Source: JBCAWW01 sp039024315 (GTDB taxonomy: Bacteria; Bacteroidota; Bacteroidia; J057). Taken from it: 64,000 nt of DNA. Positions within the stretch are counted from its first letter, which is position 1, and the number at the start of each line of letters is the position of its first letter. The position numbers and the translations under genes were made by a program. Under the pieces are notes generated by a model. It saw nothing but the letters and a program-made list of their open reading frames with translations. It did not search any database and was not told the origin of the DNA. Below, piece by piece: positions 36,017-45,422 of this stretch. The DNA is taken from positions 1-64,000 of the forward strand of contig JBCCQN010000004.1 in assembly GCA_039024315.1 (NCBI GenBank), given 5' to 3'.

Positions 36017-36910
36017 ATGAAACAGCCTCAATCGGCAGGTCGTAAGCCTGCCCATTCGGTAGACGTGTATCAGTTAGTAACTGATCGCATTAGTGAAGCT
36101 TTAGAACAAGGAACTATTCCCTGGAGAAAGACATGGCAACACTATGGTCTAGCTCGTAACTACATTACCGGACACGTATATACCGGTATTAATGCCCTTT
36201 TGACTAATCTTAGTCCCTATGAGGAACCTTTCTTTATCACCTTAAAACAAGCTAATGCTTTAGGTGGTCAAGTGAAGCGTGGAGCCAAGAGTCTTCCCAT
36301 TGTCTATTGGAAGATCTCATACAAGGATCAGGATGGCACGATTGTGTCAGCCGATGATGCTCATCAACGTGGGGATCTCACCAAGCTATTCTTTGCCCGT
36401 TACTATCGTGTGTTTAATATCGCAGATATTGACGGAATCACTTTTGAAGTACCCATGGCTAATGAGCATAATCGGATCAAGGCCTGTGAAGATCTCGTAA
36501 CCAAGATCAAGCAACCACCAACATTACGACTTGGTGGTGATCAACCATCTTATGCTCCACCAATTGATACGGTCCGTATGCCTGGTATCAATCAATTTGA
36601 AAGTGCTGAAGCGTACTACGCGACACTCTTTCATGAGTTGATCCATAGTACCGGACATAGTTCTCGTCTTAACCGCGAAGAAGTGATGAGTATGGTCAAG
36701 TTTGGTTCCTTGGTCTACTCACAGGAGGAGTTAACCGCGGAGATAGGAGCCTCCTTTCTCTGTCAGATCACTGGGATCAGTAACCCTGAAGTCTTTACTA
36801 ATACCACTGCCTACATTCAGGGCTGGTTGAGTAAGTTAAACGATGACAAGCGGTTCATCTTTCAGGCAGCCAGTAAGGCGAAAAAAGCAGTCAAATATAT
36901 CCTGCACTAA
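36017..36910 (+). CDS. ArdC-like antirestriction protein (ssDNA-binding plus zincin)
   Basis: A 297-residue protein with the two-part layout of ArdC. The N-terminal ssDNA-binding part reads VDVYQLVTDRISEALEQGTI, PWRKTW, NYITGHVYTGINALLT (about 15-60), and YWKISYKDQDG. The C-terminal part is a metallopeptidase-like zincin: FHELIHSTGH (HELIH at 206-210, His214) and SQEELTAEIGASFLC with a Glu as further ligand. ArdC proteins protect incoming DNA from restriction or recombination systems, so this is typical cargo of plasmids and ICEs. The key HExxH ligands are intact. It is followed by a strong terminator and stands alone. Confidence 0.9.
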   Translation: MKQPQSAGRKPAHSVDVYQLVTDRISEALEQGTIPWRKTWQHYGLARNYITGHVYTGINALLTNLSPYEEPFFITLKQANALGGQVKRGAKSLPIVYWKISYKDQDGTIVSADDAHQRGDLTKLFFARYYRVFNIADIDGITFEVPMANEHNRIKACEDLVTKIKQPPTLRLGGDQPSYAPPIDTVRMPGINQFESAEAYYATLFHELIHSTGHSSRLNREEVMSMVKFGSLVYSQEELTAEIGASFLCQITGISNPEVFTNTTAYIQGWLSKLNDDKRFIFQAASKAKKAVKYILH

Positions 36911-36914
36911 CTTC

Positions 36915-36946
36915 ATATACCCTAGACTTTTGAGTCTAGGGTATAT
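36915..36946 (+). terminator. Terminator of the ArdC-like gene
   Basis: atataccctagact (36915-36928) and agtctagggtatat (36933-36946) form a perfect 14-bp stem with a four-base loop, five bases after the stop codon. Confidence 0.8.
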
Positions 36947-37103
36947 CTAAATGCTTGTTTTATGCAATAGATAAGAATGTCTTTCAACATCTTGCAATCA
37001 AGACAGTAGACTCACCCTGCTTAACACAGTTATTCATAATAAATGAAATTTTTCTAGAGCAAGGCTTAACACATATTCCTTTATTATTAGAATAAAAAGG
37101 GTT

Positions 37104-37133
37104 TTTGGAGATCATGTTAATTTTCTATATTTA
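37104..37133 (+). promoter_or_regulatory. Bacteroidota-type promoter candidate of the 37151 lipoprotein gene
   Basis: TTTG (37104-37107) is separated by 18 bases from TATATTTA (37126-37133), close to the Bacteroidota consensus TTTG / TAnnTTTG. It lies 17 bases before the start codon. Confidence 0.4.
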
Positions 37134-37150
37134 GACATAAATAAGTCAAA

Positions 37151-37768
37151 ATGATTAAAAACAAATTTCCATCCATATTGGGAGCTATCTTCTTTATTGC
37201 CTTTATTCTAGGTATTTCAGGGTGTTTATCATCAGCAGCATCAACTGAATATATTCTTATGAGTAGAAGTAATCTATCAGAGGTTGCTATTAAAAATGAT
37301 TGCGATCCAGTTGATCCAGTTGTCTGGAAAGCAGATTTGGACGACTTCATAAATGAATTTAAAGAAGATATAGAGCAGCTCAATGAACAGGCGAAAAAGA
37401 AGAAAAATACCTCAACAATCCTCACTGTTGTAGGTACCGCTGTTGGTGTTTCTGGAGCAGCTACAGGCGTGATTGCCCCTGACAGCGAAACTAAAGTAGC
37501 AGAAATCACCAGTTTAGTAACCGGTGGTATTACGACCGTAATGGGGACTATCAGTAGCGGTGAAAAGTCAGAGAAACTTAGCGATTGCGCAAAAGAAGTC
37601 GACCAAGCTCTTAATGAGTTTGTTGCTAAATGGCCAATTACATCTGCCCCAAAAAACTGTGAGCAAAATGAAGAGTATAGACTAGATAGAATTGAACTAA
37701 CACAAAAAATTGGAAAAGCTAACGATTGCACAACTCCAGGTGCACAAAAGATTTTTGAACCCGAATAG
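37151..37768 (+). CDS. Lipoprotein with Gly/Ala-rich hydrophobic hairpin, unknown function
   Basis: A 205-residue protein with a lipoprotein signal (ILGAIFFIAFILGISGCLSS; Cys near residue 25). Between residues 92 and 145 there is a glycine-rich hydrophobic region (TILTVVGTAVGVSGAATGV and ITSLVTGGITTVMGTISSG) as in phage/effector proteins with a membrane-active hairpin, flanked by charged helices (DFINEFKEDIEQLNEQAKKK). Four Cys in the mature part (CD, DC, NC, DC) could form disulphides. The open frame on the opposite strand over the same bases is a shadow: it lacks a start site, and this frame has the signal peptide. No family recognised. Confidence 0.75.
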   Translation: MIKNKFPSILGAIFFIAFILGISGCLSSAASTEYILMSRSNLSEVAIKNDCDPVDPVVWKADLDDFINEFKEDIEQLNEQAKKKKNTSTILTVVGTAVGVSGAATGVIAPDSETKVAEITSLVTGGITTVMGTISSGEKSEKLSDCAKEVDQALNEFVAKWPITSAPKNCEQNEEYRLDRIELTQKIGKANDCTTPGAQKIFEPE

Positions 37769-38017
37769 TTATACTTTCCTGACTTACAATCCTTTATAAC
37801 TCTGATGCTATTTATTATCTACTACGGCATATATAGCTTCGTTGGTAACAGCATAAAAAGAAACAGGTGATCCGAATATCGTCTTTAAGCCTCAGTTATG
37901 CATGAAACTGTATAGGTAGGTATATTAATGCAGAACGACTCGGTTTTCTCTGCGTTGAGGATGTGTTTTCATCTCTGCTGGGCAAGCATACAAGGCAGGA
38001 AATACCTAGAAAAAAGT

Positions 38018-38043
38018 AAACCCGAACTGCTACGTTCGGGTTT
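38018..38043. terminator. Bidirectional terminator
   Basis: aaacccgaac (38018-38027) and gttcgggttt (38034-38043) pair perfectly; T-runs follow on both sides (ttttt on plus, tttactttttt on minus). It should end the 38060-38739 operon on the minus strand. Confidence 0.75.
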
Positions 38044-38059
38044 TTGTCATAAGTGCATG

Positions 38060-38266
38060 CTAGGCATGTTGCTTCTCCACAAATTGTTGGAGAAACTCTT
38101 TCGGTACAACTACAGCGTCTTCTCCTTGGGGTAAATTGATATTTTGTTTATCCTCCGGCTTCAATTTGAAGCCTTGGATTACAAAATCCCCAGATTCGTT
38201 CTGATAAATGGTAGGACATGATGACTCTTCACAGCCTAACGTTGAATGCACAACTTTTACTTTCAT
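38060..38266 (-). CDS. Small acidic protein in an XRE-linked cassette
   Basis: A 68-residue protein with CEESSCPTIYQNESGDFVIQ, GFKLKPEDKQNINLPQGED and AVVVPKEFLQQFV. It reads like the short proteins of layout C-x-x-x-x-C-P...dgg-x-vvqG-y...lp-x-ge-x-v-x-vP that lie beside XRE regulators in Actinobacteria. Its ATG overlaps the TGA of the membrane gene upstream (38263-38266), so the two are cotranslated. A divergent XRE gene is nearby. Function unknown; a partner of the regulator is a fair guess. Confidence 0.6.
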   Translation of the reverse strand: MKVKVVHSTLGCEESSCPTIYQNESGDFVIQGFKLKPEDKQNINLPQGEDAVVVPKEFLQQFVEKQHA

Positions 38267-38739
38267 TTCTGTTCAGTTTTATTGGTTGACGTTTGTTGAA
38301 GATATAAGTCGATATAATTTTGAAAATCCCTAGAGTAGAATGGTTTTGCCTTCTCCCACCGCTTAATAATTGTCGGATCGGTGAACAGACGATGAATATC
38401 TTTTTCATCTCTTTCCCACAGTTCAGCCTCGATATGGCCTTTTTTGTGGAGATAATAGTTCTCAAAGGCTTTGTTTATGCGAAATGAATTGATGGAGCGC
38501 AGAATGTATTCATCCTCTGAAATACGTTTGTGTTTGGCTAGCAAAGACAGTATACGAGGGTTGTCCAACATGGCTTGGCGATCACGTTGAAAGCCTTCGA
38601 ACTTCCGCATCAGGAAATCACCTTCTTTAATTCTGGTGTTCTCACGAAATGATCTGATCGTGTAAATCACACCAATTACTCCTCCGATATAACCGATGAT
38701 AGCAAGGATACTTGAGAATGTGAGATCGAGTGTTTCCAT
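38263..38739 (-). CDS. Membrane-anchored DUF6082-like protein
   Basis: A 158-residue protein with one N-terminal membrane helix (about 8-28, ILAIIGYIGGVIGVIYTIRS) and a soluble helical C-terminal domain: GFQRDRQAMLDNPRILSLL, FENYYLHKKGHIEAELWERD, LFTDPTIIKRWEKAKPFYS. The order of the W-, F- and P-containing stretches resembles DUF6082 proteins that occur beside WhiJ-type XRE regulators in Actinobacteria; the match is from memory. It overlaps the next gene by four bases (ATGA). Confidence 0.55.
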   Translation of the reverse strand: METLDLTFSSILAIIGYIGGVIGVIYTIRSFRENTRIKEGDFLMRKFEGFQRDRQAMLDNPRILSLLAKHKRISEDEYILRSINSFRINKAFENYYLHKKGHIEAELWERDEKDIHRLFTDPTIIKRWEKAKPFYSRDFQNYIDLYLQQTSTNKTEQK

Positions 38740-38865
38740 AGAATCACTCCTAGTATCTCATATAACAAAGAACGAGTCGATCTGCATTGTGAAGATAGAA
38801 ATATATAGCCAATACGGCAAATATGTCGTACCGTTAGTTCTACATTTACCAGAACTTGCCTCTTC

Positions 38866-39120
38866 ATGGGGCAAAAAGACGACATACAGCCTTTTTTAGA
38901 TGCGTTTGGAAGACGCGTAAAGAAGCTTCGTGCAGAACGGAAACTCACCCAACTAGACTTGGCTGACCGTACCGGTATGGATATTCGACAAATTCAAAGG
39001 ATTGAAGGTGGCGATATTAATACCTCCATCGGAAACGCGTATTTGATTGCCAAAGGGTTAAAGGTTCCTCTTACTGATACCTTTGCCATTGATGACTTAT
39101 CGGAAATAGAGAGTGAGTAA
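38866..39120 (+). CDS. XRE-family transcriptional regulator
   Basis: An 84-residue single-domain regulator. FGRRVKKLRAERKLTQLDLA, DRTGMDIRQIQRIEGGDINT and LIAKGLKVPLTDTF make up the classical five-helix lambda-repressor-like fold. It is divergent from the 38263-38739/38060-38266 pair with only 126 bases between the starts, so it probably controls that pair and itself. No effector domain is present. Confidence 0.9.
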   Translation: MGQKDDIQPFLDAFGRRVKKLRAERKLTQLDLADRTGMDIRQIQRIEGGDINTSIGNAYLIAKGLKVPLTDTFAIDDLSEIESE

Positions 39121-39124
39121 ATAT

Positions 39125-39152
39125 AAACGCCACCCTTTGTTGGGTGGCGTTT
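39125..39152. terminator. Bidirectional terminator between XRE and metalloprotease genes
   Basis: aaacgccaccc (39125-39135) and gggtggcgttt (39142-39152) form an 11-bp perfect stem; T-runs follow on both strands. Confidence 0.8.
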
Positions 39153-39172
39153 TATACATAAGCATTTCTTTA

Positions 39173-42100
39173 CTAGTGCATAACTTGCACTTTCCGAATG
39201 AACGTTTTATCCCCGAAGCGTATTGATATAAAGTACATCCCATTAGCAATCCCATTTAGGCTGATACTTCTCTGAATACTTCCTTTATCAATTTCAAATT
39301 GATCAGAATAAACTGGTTGACCGAGTTGATTCAATAGCAGAACCTCAAGATTTTGCTCAACATTAGACTCAAAAGCTATTGACACTTGATCCATGGCAGG
39401 ATTAGGGAAAACAACTAAAGTTTCTGTATCAAATAGCTCATCTATTGAAGTATTTACTTGATTTCTTTGTTGATATAGCGGACACATCCAATAGTAAGCA
39501 TTATCATTCTCCTTCGTCTCCGCGATCACATCGTTCGGATCAACTAATACTCCAACAAAATAGGACACATCTGGAAGGTTAGGGAAATCATTCTTTATAT
39601 CTACGATTGGCGTTGATACGTGCATATATGTCCCAGGGCTTGTAGGAGGAACAGAGACAGAATAAAACATGAAGTCATTTACATCTATAATTGTGTCCGT
39701 AGATAGGTAAAATGATACATCATACGATCCTGTAATTTCACTACCATAATTACCAACGTTATACTCAGCCTGGATTCCTCCTGAAGAAATAGTTGGCTTC
39801 ATAAACAAAGGGTCAAAAATATGTGAGAGATTCGCTTGCGGAAGGTCGTATTGATATTTTGGCGAGTCCCAGTAAGCAGTGTTATCACCTTCATCTGATT
39901 CCGCGACCATATTATCAGCATCGATAATGAAGGCTATATAATATTCGCCAGCACTGATAGCAGGGATAATTGAAGAGATATCAACTTCGAGAGTATCCTT
40001 AATATACTGACCAGATGGTATTGAAGGTAGCGTTGTTTCGCCAATCAAAATATCACTTGTAGTGATGAAATCATTTATTGATAAATAGTATTTTAAAGTA
40101 GACGATCCAGAACTAACAGATCCATAATTATATATTTTTGAGGCGATAGATAAAACTTGAGTTTCAAAAGGCTTCCATTGTGGCGTTGAGAAACCTCTTT
40201 GAAATGTGAGATTAGGAGCACCATATGAATATTTTTGCCATATAAAGTAGCCGTCATTATCGGCTTCGCTTCTCTCATCAATCACGTTACCATCATCTAG
40301 GTGAAAAATGACATAGTAAATACCTGAAGGTGGAGTTGGATTAGCATTAGCGACATCAACAGTAAACGTATTTATGACGGAATCTCCAGGCTGTAATGCA
40401 TTTAAGGTAGAACTACCTAGGAAGAAGTCATTCGCATCGAGATTATCATTGGCGGAAAGATAGTATCCTACTGTGGTTGAAGGAGAGACTGCATTACCAG
40501 TGTTCCTAATGTAGTGATTGTAGGTAATGAGATTCCCATCAAACGAAGCAAAACCATACCAAAATGGGAAGTCTAAATTTGACTTCTGATCATTTGGCAT
40601 AGTAAATCTTGGATTAGACCAGGAGCCAATATTATTACTCTCATCCTTTTCCGCCAAGTCATTATCAGGATCAAGGACAAATTGTATCCCATAATCACCT
40701 GGAGGTAGTTGTGGAGTAAAGTTTGCCATATTTAAATTGAACTTCGCAACCTGAGCGGTATGAGGAGGTAGGTAAGGGATAATACTATCCCCTAGTTCGA
40801 TCACATTGCCTGTACTTACGCTAACTAATTGAAAAGCAACCTTAACGTTATGAGCCGCAAGGCCACCATTATTTTCAACCCGAACCTTGTACGAAAGCAT
40901 CGTATTCTTAATGTAAGGAGTAGAGTAATTGCCAGTAAATGTTATGTCGGGTTGAACGCCAACAGCGTCCCAAGCTAAATTGATTTGCTCTATTGCGTTA
41001 CTGGGAGGGTTAGGTATCGACATTGCAGCTAAAATCGAGAGTTCTCGAGCATCGGAAAAAGTAGATGAAGCGGTCAAATGAACGGTCAGCATCTCATACG
41101 CAATTTCTAACGCCCGATCAAAGCCAATACCAGTAACGGAATATGCATGACTATCATCGTTTGTACCAGATCCTCCCATGGCAAGGAGATAAAACCAATA
41201 ATTGAGTACACCACTATTGGTATGAACCCCGCCATAATCAGTTGCAGAGCTAGGATCAATCCACGGCCCTTTCCCATAGGTATCAGGATGATTCAAACTC
41301 CGAGGATCTTCTAAGCTTCTAATTGCCCCAGAGGACCGATCCTCGCCTATGAGCCAATCTGCTGGTGCATTTCCTGGCCCTAGTTCACCTTGGGCATCGA
41401 GCCAAAACTCTACTGCTGTGCCAAAAATATCACTAAACGATTCATTCAAAGCACCTGATTCCCCTCGATAAACTAGGTTGGCTGAAGAAGCAGTAACTCC
41501 ATGAGTGAGTTCGTGAGCAACAATATCAATAGTATTATAATAGTCTTCAGGATTTCCAGACCCCATTCCAATACTCATCGTACCAGTGTAGGCTGAGAAT
41601 GTTGCATTCTGCTGTGAACCACTAGCTGAAGGAACCCCGTTGAATACACATAACGGCGAAGCTTGATTATCCCATCCAATACGACCAAAAACTTGCTCGA
41701 AATAATCTCGAGACCGTCGAGCGCCCCAATGGGAAGTAACACTTACCCGATCAGTAGGTCGATCCCATTGATGATTAGGATCGATATTTGTGTAGTCAAA
41801 GGGAGATACCCCGTTATTCCAATCTCGAGTATGGATAGCACCATTATCACAGTCATCTTGAAGTGCATATCCCATAGGGGTACTAATAGTTCGGATAAGC
41901 TTTCCTCCGCCGTACCAAGTCGTAATCCCAACTCCTGGTTGGCAATGACTAACCAACGAGATATCCCCTAATACTTCACCATTCGTAGCATCTATGTACA
42001 TAGTCTTTGACTGTTGATCATAGAAATCAAGAACATGGTATTTCCATGCTAGACGCATGCTCGTATTGTTTGGAGACTTACCCGGAGTACGATGAACAAT

Positions 42101-42739
42101 TATTAGTTCCCCTTTAGGAAAATAAGTAGTGTCCGGGTTTTGAGTTCTAAGCTTTAGATAATTTTCAGCTTGAGGGTTATCCCATAAAAAGTGCGAGAAT
42201 CCAGATCCATGGAGGGCTAAGTTTAAGGCACGAGAATGGTCTATACTCGGGACATCATGTAATTCTAGTTTATTAACTATATGCCCGTTAAAGGACTGAA
42301 CAATGCCATTTTTTGAGTGCGTTCGCAATATGGCATGTTCAATAGGGATATTTTTATAGTACTGCTGGTAAGCATAATGACGATTACCCCATCGGTCAAT
42401 CTCAACAGATATCTGAGCAAAAGATATCGCCTGAGAGATTTCAAAACGATTGTTCAGCCATGGCAGAAATTGAACATTATCCATTCTAATATCTGTCCTG
42501 GAAAAGTCTTGGGAGTATGGTATTGGACTAAAAGCTTCAGAGATTAAAGAATCTCTTACTATCCCAGAAGGATTGAAGTTATTCCCATGGTTATCTGAAG
42601 CAACCCCAATCTTTTCTTTTATTGGAATATCAGGTGCTTGATTTAACCTTTGAGCAATAGTCTCGACTGGGAGACATAAAATTAGTGTGAGGATAACAAA
42701 AAGGGTCCTAGCCCAAGAAGTGGAGTAATCGCAGTTCAT
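39173..42739 (-). CDS. Secreted M4 (thermolysin-like) metalloprotease with CARDB repeats and T9SS tail
   Basis: From ATG 42739 this is 1,188 residues (numbers below are counted from the in-frame upstream start at 42778). A signal peptide is followed by an FTP/PepSY propeptide (IVHRTPGKSPNNTSMRLAWK, YIDATNGEVLGD). The catalytic domain has the zinc motif HELTHGV (H422, E423, H426) and GALNESFSDIFG with the third ligand, then DWLIGEDRS and a His in the NYWFYLLAMGG region. Residues about 620-1115 are four CARDB-type beta domains, each ending YGIQFVLDPDNDLAE or YYVIFHLDDGNVIDE and similar. The last 75 residues are a T9SS type A sorting domain (VFPNPAMDQVSIAF...GMYFISIRFGD). The enzyme should degrade proteins outside the cell while anchored to the outer membrane. 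Confidence 0.93.
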   Translation of the reverse strand: MNCDYSTSWARTLFVILTLILCLPVETIAQRLNQAPDIPIKEKIGVASDNHGNNFNPSGIVRDSLISEAFSPIPYSQDFSRTDIRMDNVQFLPWLNNRFEISQAISFAQISVEIDRWGNRHYAYQQYYKNIPIEHAILRTHSKNGIVQSFNGHIVNKLELHDVPSIDHSRALNLALHGSGFSHFLWDNPQAENYLKLRTQNPDTTYFPKGELIIVHRTPGKSPNNTSMRLAWKYHVLDFYDQQSKTMYIDATNGEVLGDISLVSHCQPGVGITTWYGGGKLIRTISTPMGYALQDDCDNGAIHTRDWNNGVSPFDYTNIDPNHQWDRPTDRVSVTSHWGARRSRDYFEQVFGRIGWDNQASPLCVFNGVPSASGSQQNATFSAYTGTMSIGMGSGNPEDYYNTIDIVAHELTHGVTASSANLVYRGESGALNESFSDIFGTAVEFWLDAQGELGPGNAPADWLIGEDRSSGAIRSLEDPRSLNHPDTYGKGPWIDPSSATDYGGVHTNSGVLNYWFYLLAMGGSGTNDDSHAYSVTGIGFDRALEIAYEMLTVHLTASSTFSDARELSILAAMSIPNPPSNAIEQINLAWDAVGVQPDITFTGNYSTPYIKNTMLSYKVRVENNGGLAAHNVKVAFQLVSVSTGNVIELGDSIIPYLPPHTAQVAKFNLNMANFTPQLPPGDYGIQFVLDPDNDLAEKDESNNIGSWSNPRFTMPNDQKSNLDFPFWYGFASFDGNLITYNHYIRNTGNAVSPSTTVGYYLSANDNLDANDFFLGSSTLNALQPGDSVINTFTVDVANANPTPPSGIYYVIFHLDDGNVIDERSEADNDGYFIWQKYSYGAPNLTFQRGFSTPQWKPFETQVLSIASKIYNYGSVSSGSSTLKYYLSINDFITTSDILIGETTLPSIPSGQYIKDTLEVDISSIIPAISAGEYYIAFIIDADNMVAESDEGDNTAYWDSPKYQYDLPQANLSHIFDPLFMKPTISSGGIQAEYNVGNYGSEITGSYDVSFYLSTDTIIDVNDFMFYSVSVPPTSPGTYMHVSTPIVDIKNDFPNLPDVSYFVGVLVDPNDVIAETKENDNAYYWMCPLYQQRNQVNTSIDELFDTETLVVFPNPAMDQVSIAFESNVEQNLEVLLLNQLGQPVYSDQFEIDKGSIQRSISLNGIANGMYFISIRFGDKTFIRKVQVMH

Positions 42740-42828
42740 AATTCTTAATGTAGGGTTATGTCTGAAGTAATATCGCACTTTTCCGACAAATTGATGAATT
42801 AACCTAGAAATCTGAATGCAGAGGGTAA

Positions 42829-43035
42829 CTAAAAATGAGAACGAACCATGAGATCAATGTATCTCCCCTTTTTCACAAAAGAAAGCATCATACTGATGAG
42901 CGTAATAGTGAGGGTTACCAAAAGTATATTAAAGTGATTCGAAGTGTCATAAGGACACTTGAATGATATATAAAGGTTTTGGGAAATCGATTTCACATTT
43001 GAACCAAGTTTTTCATTACCTGAAGAATATTTCAC
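42829..43035 (-). CDS. Possible small membrane protein
   Basis: A 68-codon frame (MKYSSGNEKLGSNVKSISQN) with one clear membrane helix, NILLVTLTITLISMMLSFVK. It sits in an otherwise empty 334-base gap upstream of the metalloprotease gene. There is no homologue that I recognise, and codon evidence is too thin to be sure it is expressed. Confidence 0.3.
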   Translation of the reverse strand: MKYSSGNEKLGSNVKSISQNLYISFKCPYDTSNHFNILLVTLTITLISMMLSFVKKGRYIDLMVRSHF

Positions 43036-43112
43036 TATGCTGGATACTCCTCTTATCTATATTTTCTATATCTTATTATCTAGTTACTAATTCATTTTAG
43101 ATAATTCACAAT

Positions 43113-45422
43113 ATGGTTCTTGATGATAGGGGTAAACAATCTGATCTTTTTTCAGATGAAGAATTGACCTTCATTATCGTTAAATGCCTGGAAAAGTATA
43201 ATGGAAGGATTGTTGAAAATAGCATTCTCTTTCCGAGTGATTCAAGACCGGTTATTTTCACTATCAAAACTGACAAAGAAGTTTATGTTCAGTTACGTAA
43301 TTACTTCAATCTATTCTCTCTTGAACCAATAAATGAGAAGAACAACGAAAATACCTCGATCGATATTCCCTTACCTGAGGATGTCATCCAGGGGTTTGAC
43401 CCAAAACTGTACAATCTGAAAGTTGCCGGCACTCAAACTGATCGAATCTACGAGGCATTAGTTTCCGATATTCAAAACCAAGTAGATAAGGTCAAGCAAG
43501 ATAATGATGCAGAACTTCTTCGAAAAGATTACCACTTAACGAAAGAATTAAGTTCTCAACCTTTATTTAGACTCTTTTGTAAATTTCTTACGAATAAGAC
43601 AGACTGTAATCGAGGCCTGACTCCATCGATATTTATAAGTGCCTATATTCTGTCTGAAGAAATTCAAAATGACCTTAAGGCCCATTTTTCTTCTTCAGGT
43701 AATCTTCAACTAGCTTTTCAGGCATTATTAGCACAAAAGTTTCCGAACTACCCAAGAATTCAAACCAAAATAGAGCACCTACCTAAGATCGAGTACTATT
43801 TATACCTAATCGGTTTAGTCTCTCCCAAGAGCGAACTTAGTGATATAAAGAATCGAGCACGGCTAGCTGGAATATTGATTAATCATATTGACAGTCAACA
43901 GTCTTTTGATTTCGAAATTGAAGAAGAAACAAATAAGCCTAACTCTAAAGTAATCGGAGCCCATATTGTTTTTTCACAAGCAATGTTATCAGGTCAATCT
44001 TCAGATATCAAAAACTATTTCCCTTCAATCAGTAGCTGGGCTAAAAAGAATCCTGAAATTCCCATAACATATACCACTGTTGGCAAGGTCAAAATCCCTT
44101 CTGAATTTATTAACGAGTTTGGGAGACCTAGTAATCCGCAAGCAAGACTTGTAGAACTACTAACTCGCTCTGTTACTCGCTTTAAATCAATACAAGATGA
44201 ATCCTTGGAACGAGTGAATTTGCTAGTAACAGAGGTTAATTCCCTGCAAAATATTTCTAAGGAAAACCAAAATTCCTTAGAGTCTCAAGCTCAAAAATTC
44301 AAGGGAGAGAAAAAGATGCTTTGGAGAATTATTTGGGGATTGGGCCTTGCCTGCTTCTTAGTTATTCTTTCCTCAATTTCAATTTACCGCTATATCTATC
44401 GCCATGAAATCTCGCCTATCTCCACAATACAATTAGGAGAAGAGGTGCAGCCCTTTTATTTGAGAATTAATGATAACCACCTATTCATCTCAGATATCAA
44501 TTCTGATAAAAATACTAAGGGTTACCAAAAGGTCCCCATCGAAAAAATTTCAGAAAGTGACACACTAAATCTCAAAGGGGAAAAAAGGTTTACATACCTT
44601 AAAAAAGTGGACTTCCCTACTATAGATTTCGCATTTACCAAGGATACTACTGTAGTTTTCTCATCCAACAGCTACAATACTTTGTATTTACTAGATGAAA
44701 GCACGGTTAAACCGCTTAAACCAAAAGTAATTCTAGATACATTTGGAAATACCTTCCGAGAAGGAAAATTAGATGCTATTGCTATTTCTCCTAACGAAAA
44801 GCTTGTAGCAGTTACAAATTGGGGGAAAAACTCCTTATTAATTTACAATCGAGAGTCCGATTCTACCTATAGTTTTGATGTTGGAGAACAGCCTTCCGGA
44901 GTACAGTTTATTTCTGATCAAAAGGTAGTTGTCAGTCGTGATACAGATAAGAATATTCCACAATTAGTTTTTATTGATGCACTGGATGGCTCGAAATGCG
45001 ATGAAATTACCACTGGCGAACGATCTATGAATGATGTAAAAGTTACAGGTACACATATGATATTTGTCTCTGATTGGGGTGGCTATATTTTTATTATGGA
45101 TTACGATTCATCAACTATTTGTGATCGAGCCCTTGTTTTTGGTGAACAACATAAATATAAGTTAATCGGTGAAAGCTCCCCTACAGATATTGTGATTGAC
45201 CCAACTGGGAAAACGGCCATTATTGCACATCAATATCACAAAAGAATAGACATTATCGATATCTACCAGCCCCAAAAACTAACTTCATTCTTCTTTAGAG
45301 AAGCTGTTCCAGGAAACTTTAAATGTGAAGGTCTTACAGTAGATTGGGAAAAGGAGCTGATTTTCATAGCCAATTTAGGGTTAGGAGAAGTTTATACCTT
45401 TGAACTTCCAATTTCGCATTAG
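43113..45422 (+). CDS. Membrane-anchored beta-propeller protein with unknown cytoplasmic part
   Basis: A 769-residue protein. The N-terminal 400 residues are helical and contain no family I know (FSDEELTFIIVKCLEKYNGR, LFRLFCKFLTNKT, YYLYLIGLVSPKSE), ending in a coiled coil (VNLLVTEVNSLQNISKENQN). One membrane helix lies at about 405-425 (IIWGLGLACFLVILSSISIY). The C-terminal part (about 440-769) is a YncE/YVTN-like propeller with repeated blades (LDAIAISPNEKLVAVTNWGK, TDIVIDPTGKTAIIAHQYHK). There is no signal peptide, so the propeller should be periplasmic and the helical part cytoplasmic: a signal-transducing layout. It is alone on its strand. Confidence 0.75.
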   Translation: MVLDDRGKQSDLFSDEELTFIIVKCLEKYNGRIVENSILFPSDSRPVIFTIKTDKEVYVQLRNYFNLFSLEPINEKNNENTSIDIPLPEDVIQGFDPKLYNLKVAGTQTDRIYEALVSDIQNQVDKVKQDNDAELLRKDYHLTKELSSQPLFRLFCKFLTNKTDCNRGLTPSIFISAYILSEEIQNDLKAHFSSSGNLQLAFQALLAQKFPNYPRIQTKIEHLPKIEYYLYLIGLVSPKSELSDIKNRARLAGILINHIDSQQSFDFEIEEETNKPNSKVIGAHIVFSQAMLSGQSSDIKNYFPSISSWAKKNPEIPITYTTVGKVKIPSEFINEFGRPSNPQARLVELLTRSVTRFKSIQDESLERVNLLVTEVNSLQNISKENQNSLESQAQKFKGEKKMLWRIIWGLGLACFLVILSSISIYRYIYRHEISPISTIQLGEEVQPFYLRINDNHLFISDINSDKNTKGYQKVPIEKISESDTLNLKGEKRFTYLKKVDFPTIDFAFTKDTTVVFSSNSYNTLYLLDESTVKPLKPKVILDTFGNTFREGKLDAIAISPNEKLVAVTNWGKNSLLIYNRESDSTYSFDVGEQPSGVQFISDQKVVVSRDTDKNIPQLVFIDALDGSKCDEITTGERSMNDVKVTGTHMIFVSDWGGYIFIMDYDSSTICDRALVFGEQHKYKLIGESSPTDIVIDPTGKTAIIAHQYHKRIDIIDIYQPQKLTSFFFREAVPGNFKCEGLTVDWEKELIFIANLGLGEVYTFELPISH

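Noticed and set aside
37117..37731. 204-codon open frame antisense to the 37151-37768 gene
   Set aside because: The plus-strand frame has a lipoprotein signal peptide and a plausible promoter; the antisense frame is rich in Ser/Ile/Phe and reads like a complement shadow.
37928..38134. 68-codon plus-strand frame before the XRE cassette
   Set aside because: It runs across a bidirectional terminator hairpin and overlaps the small acidic gene antisense.
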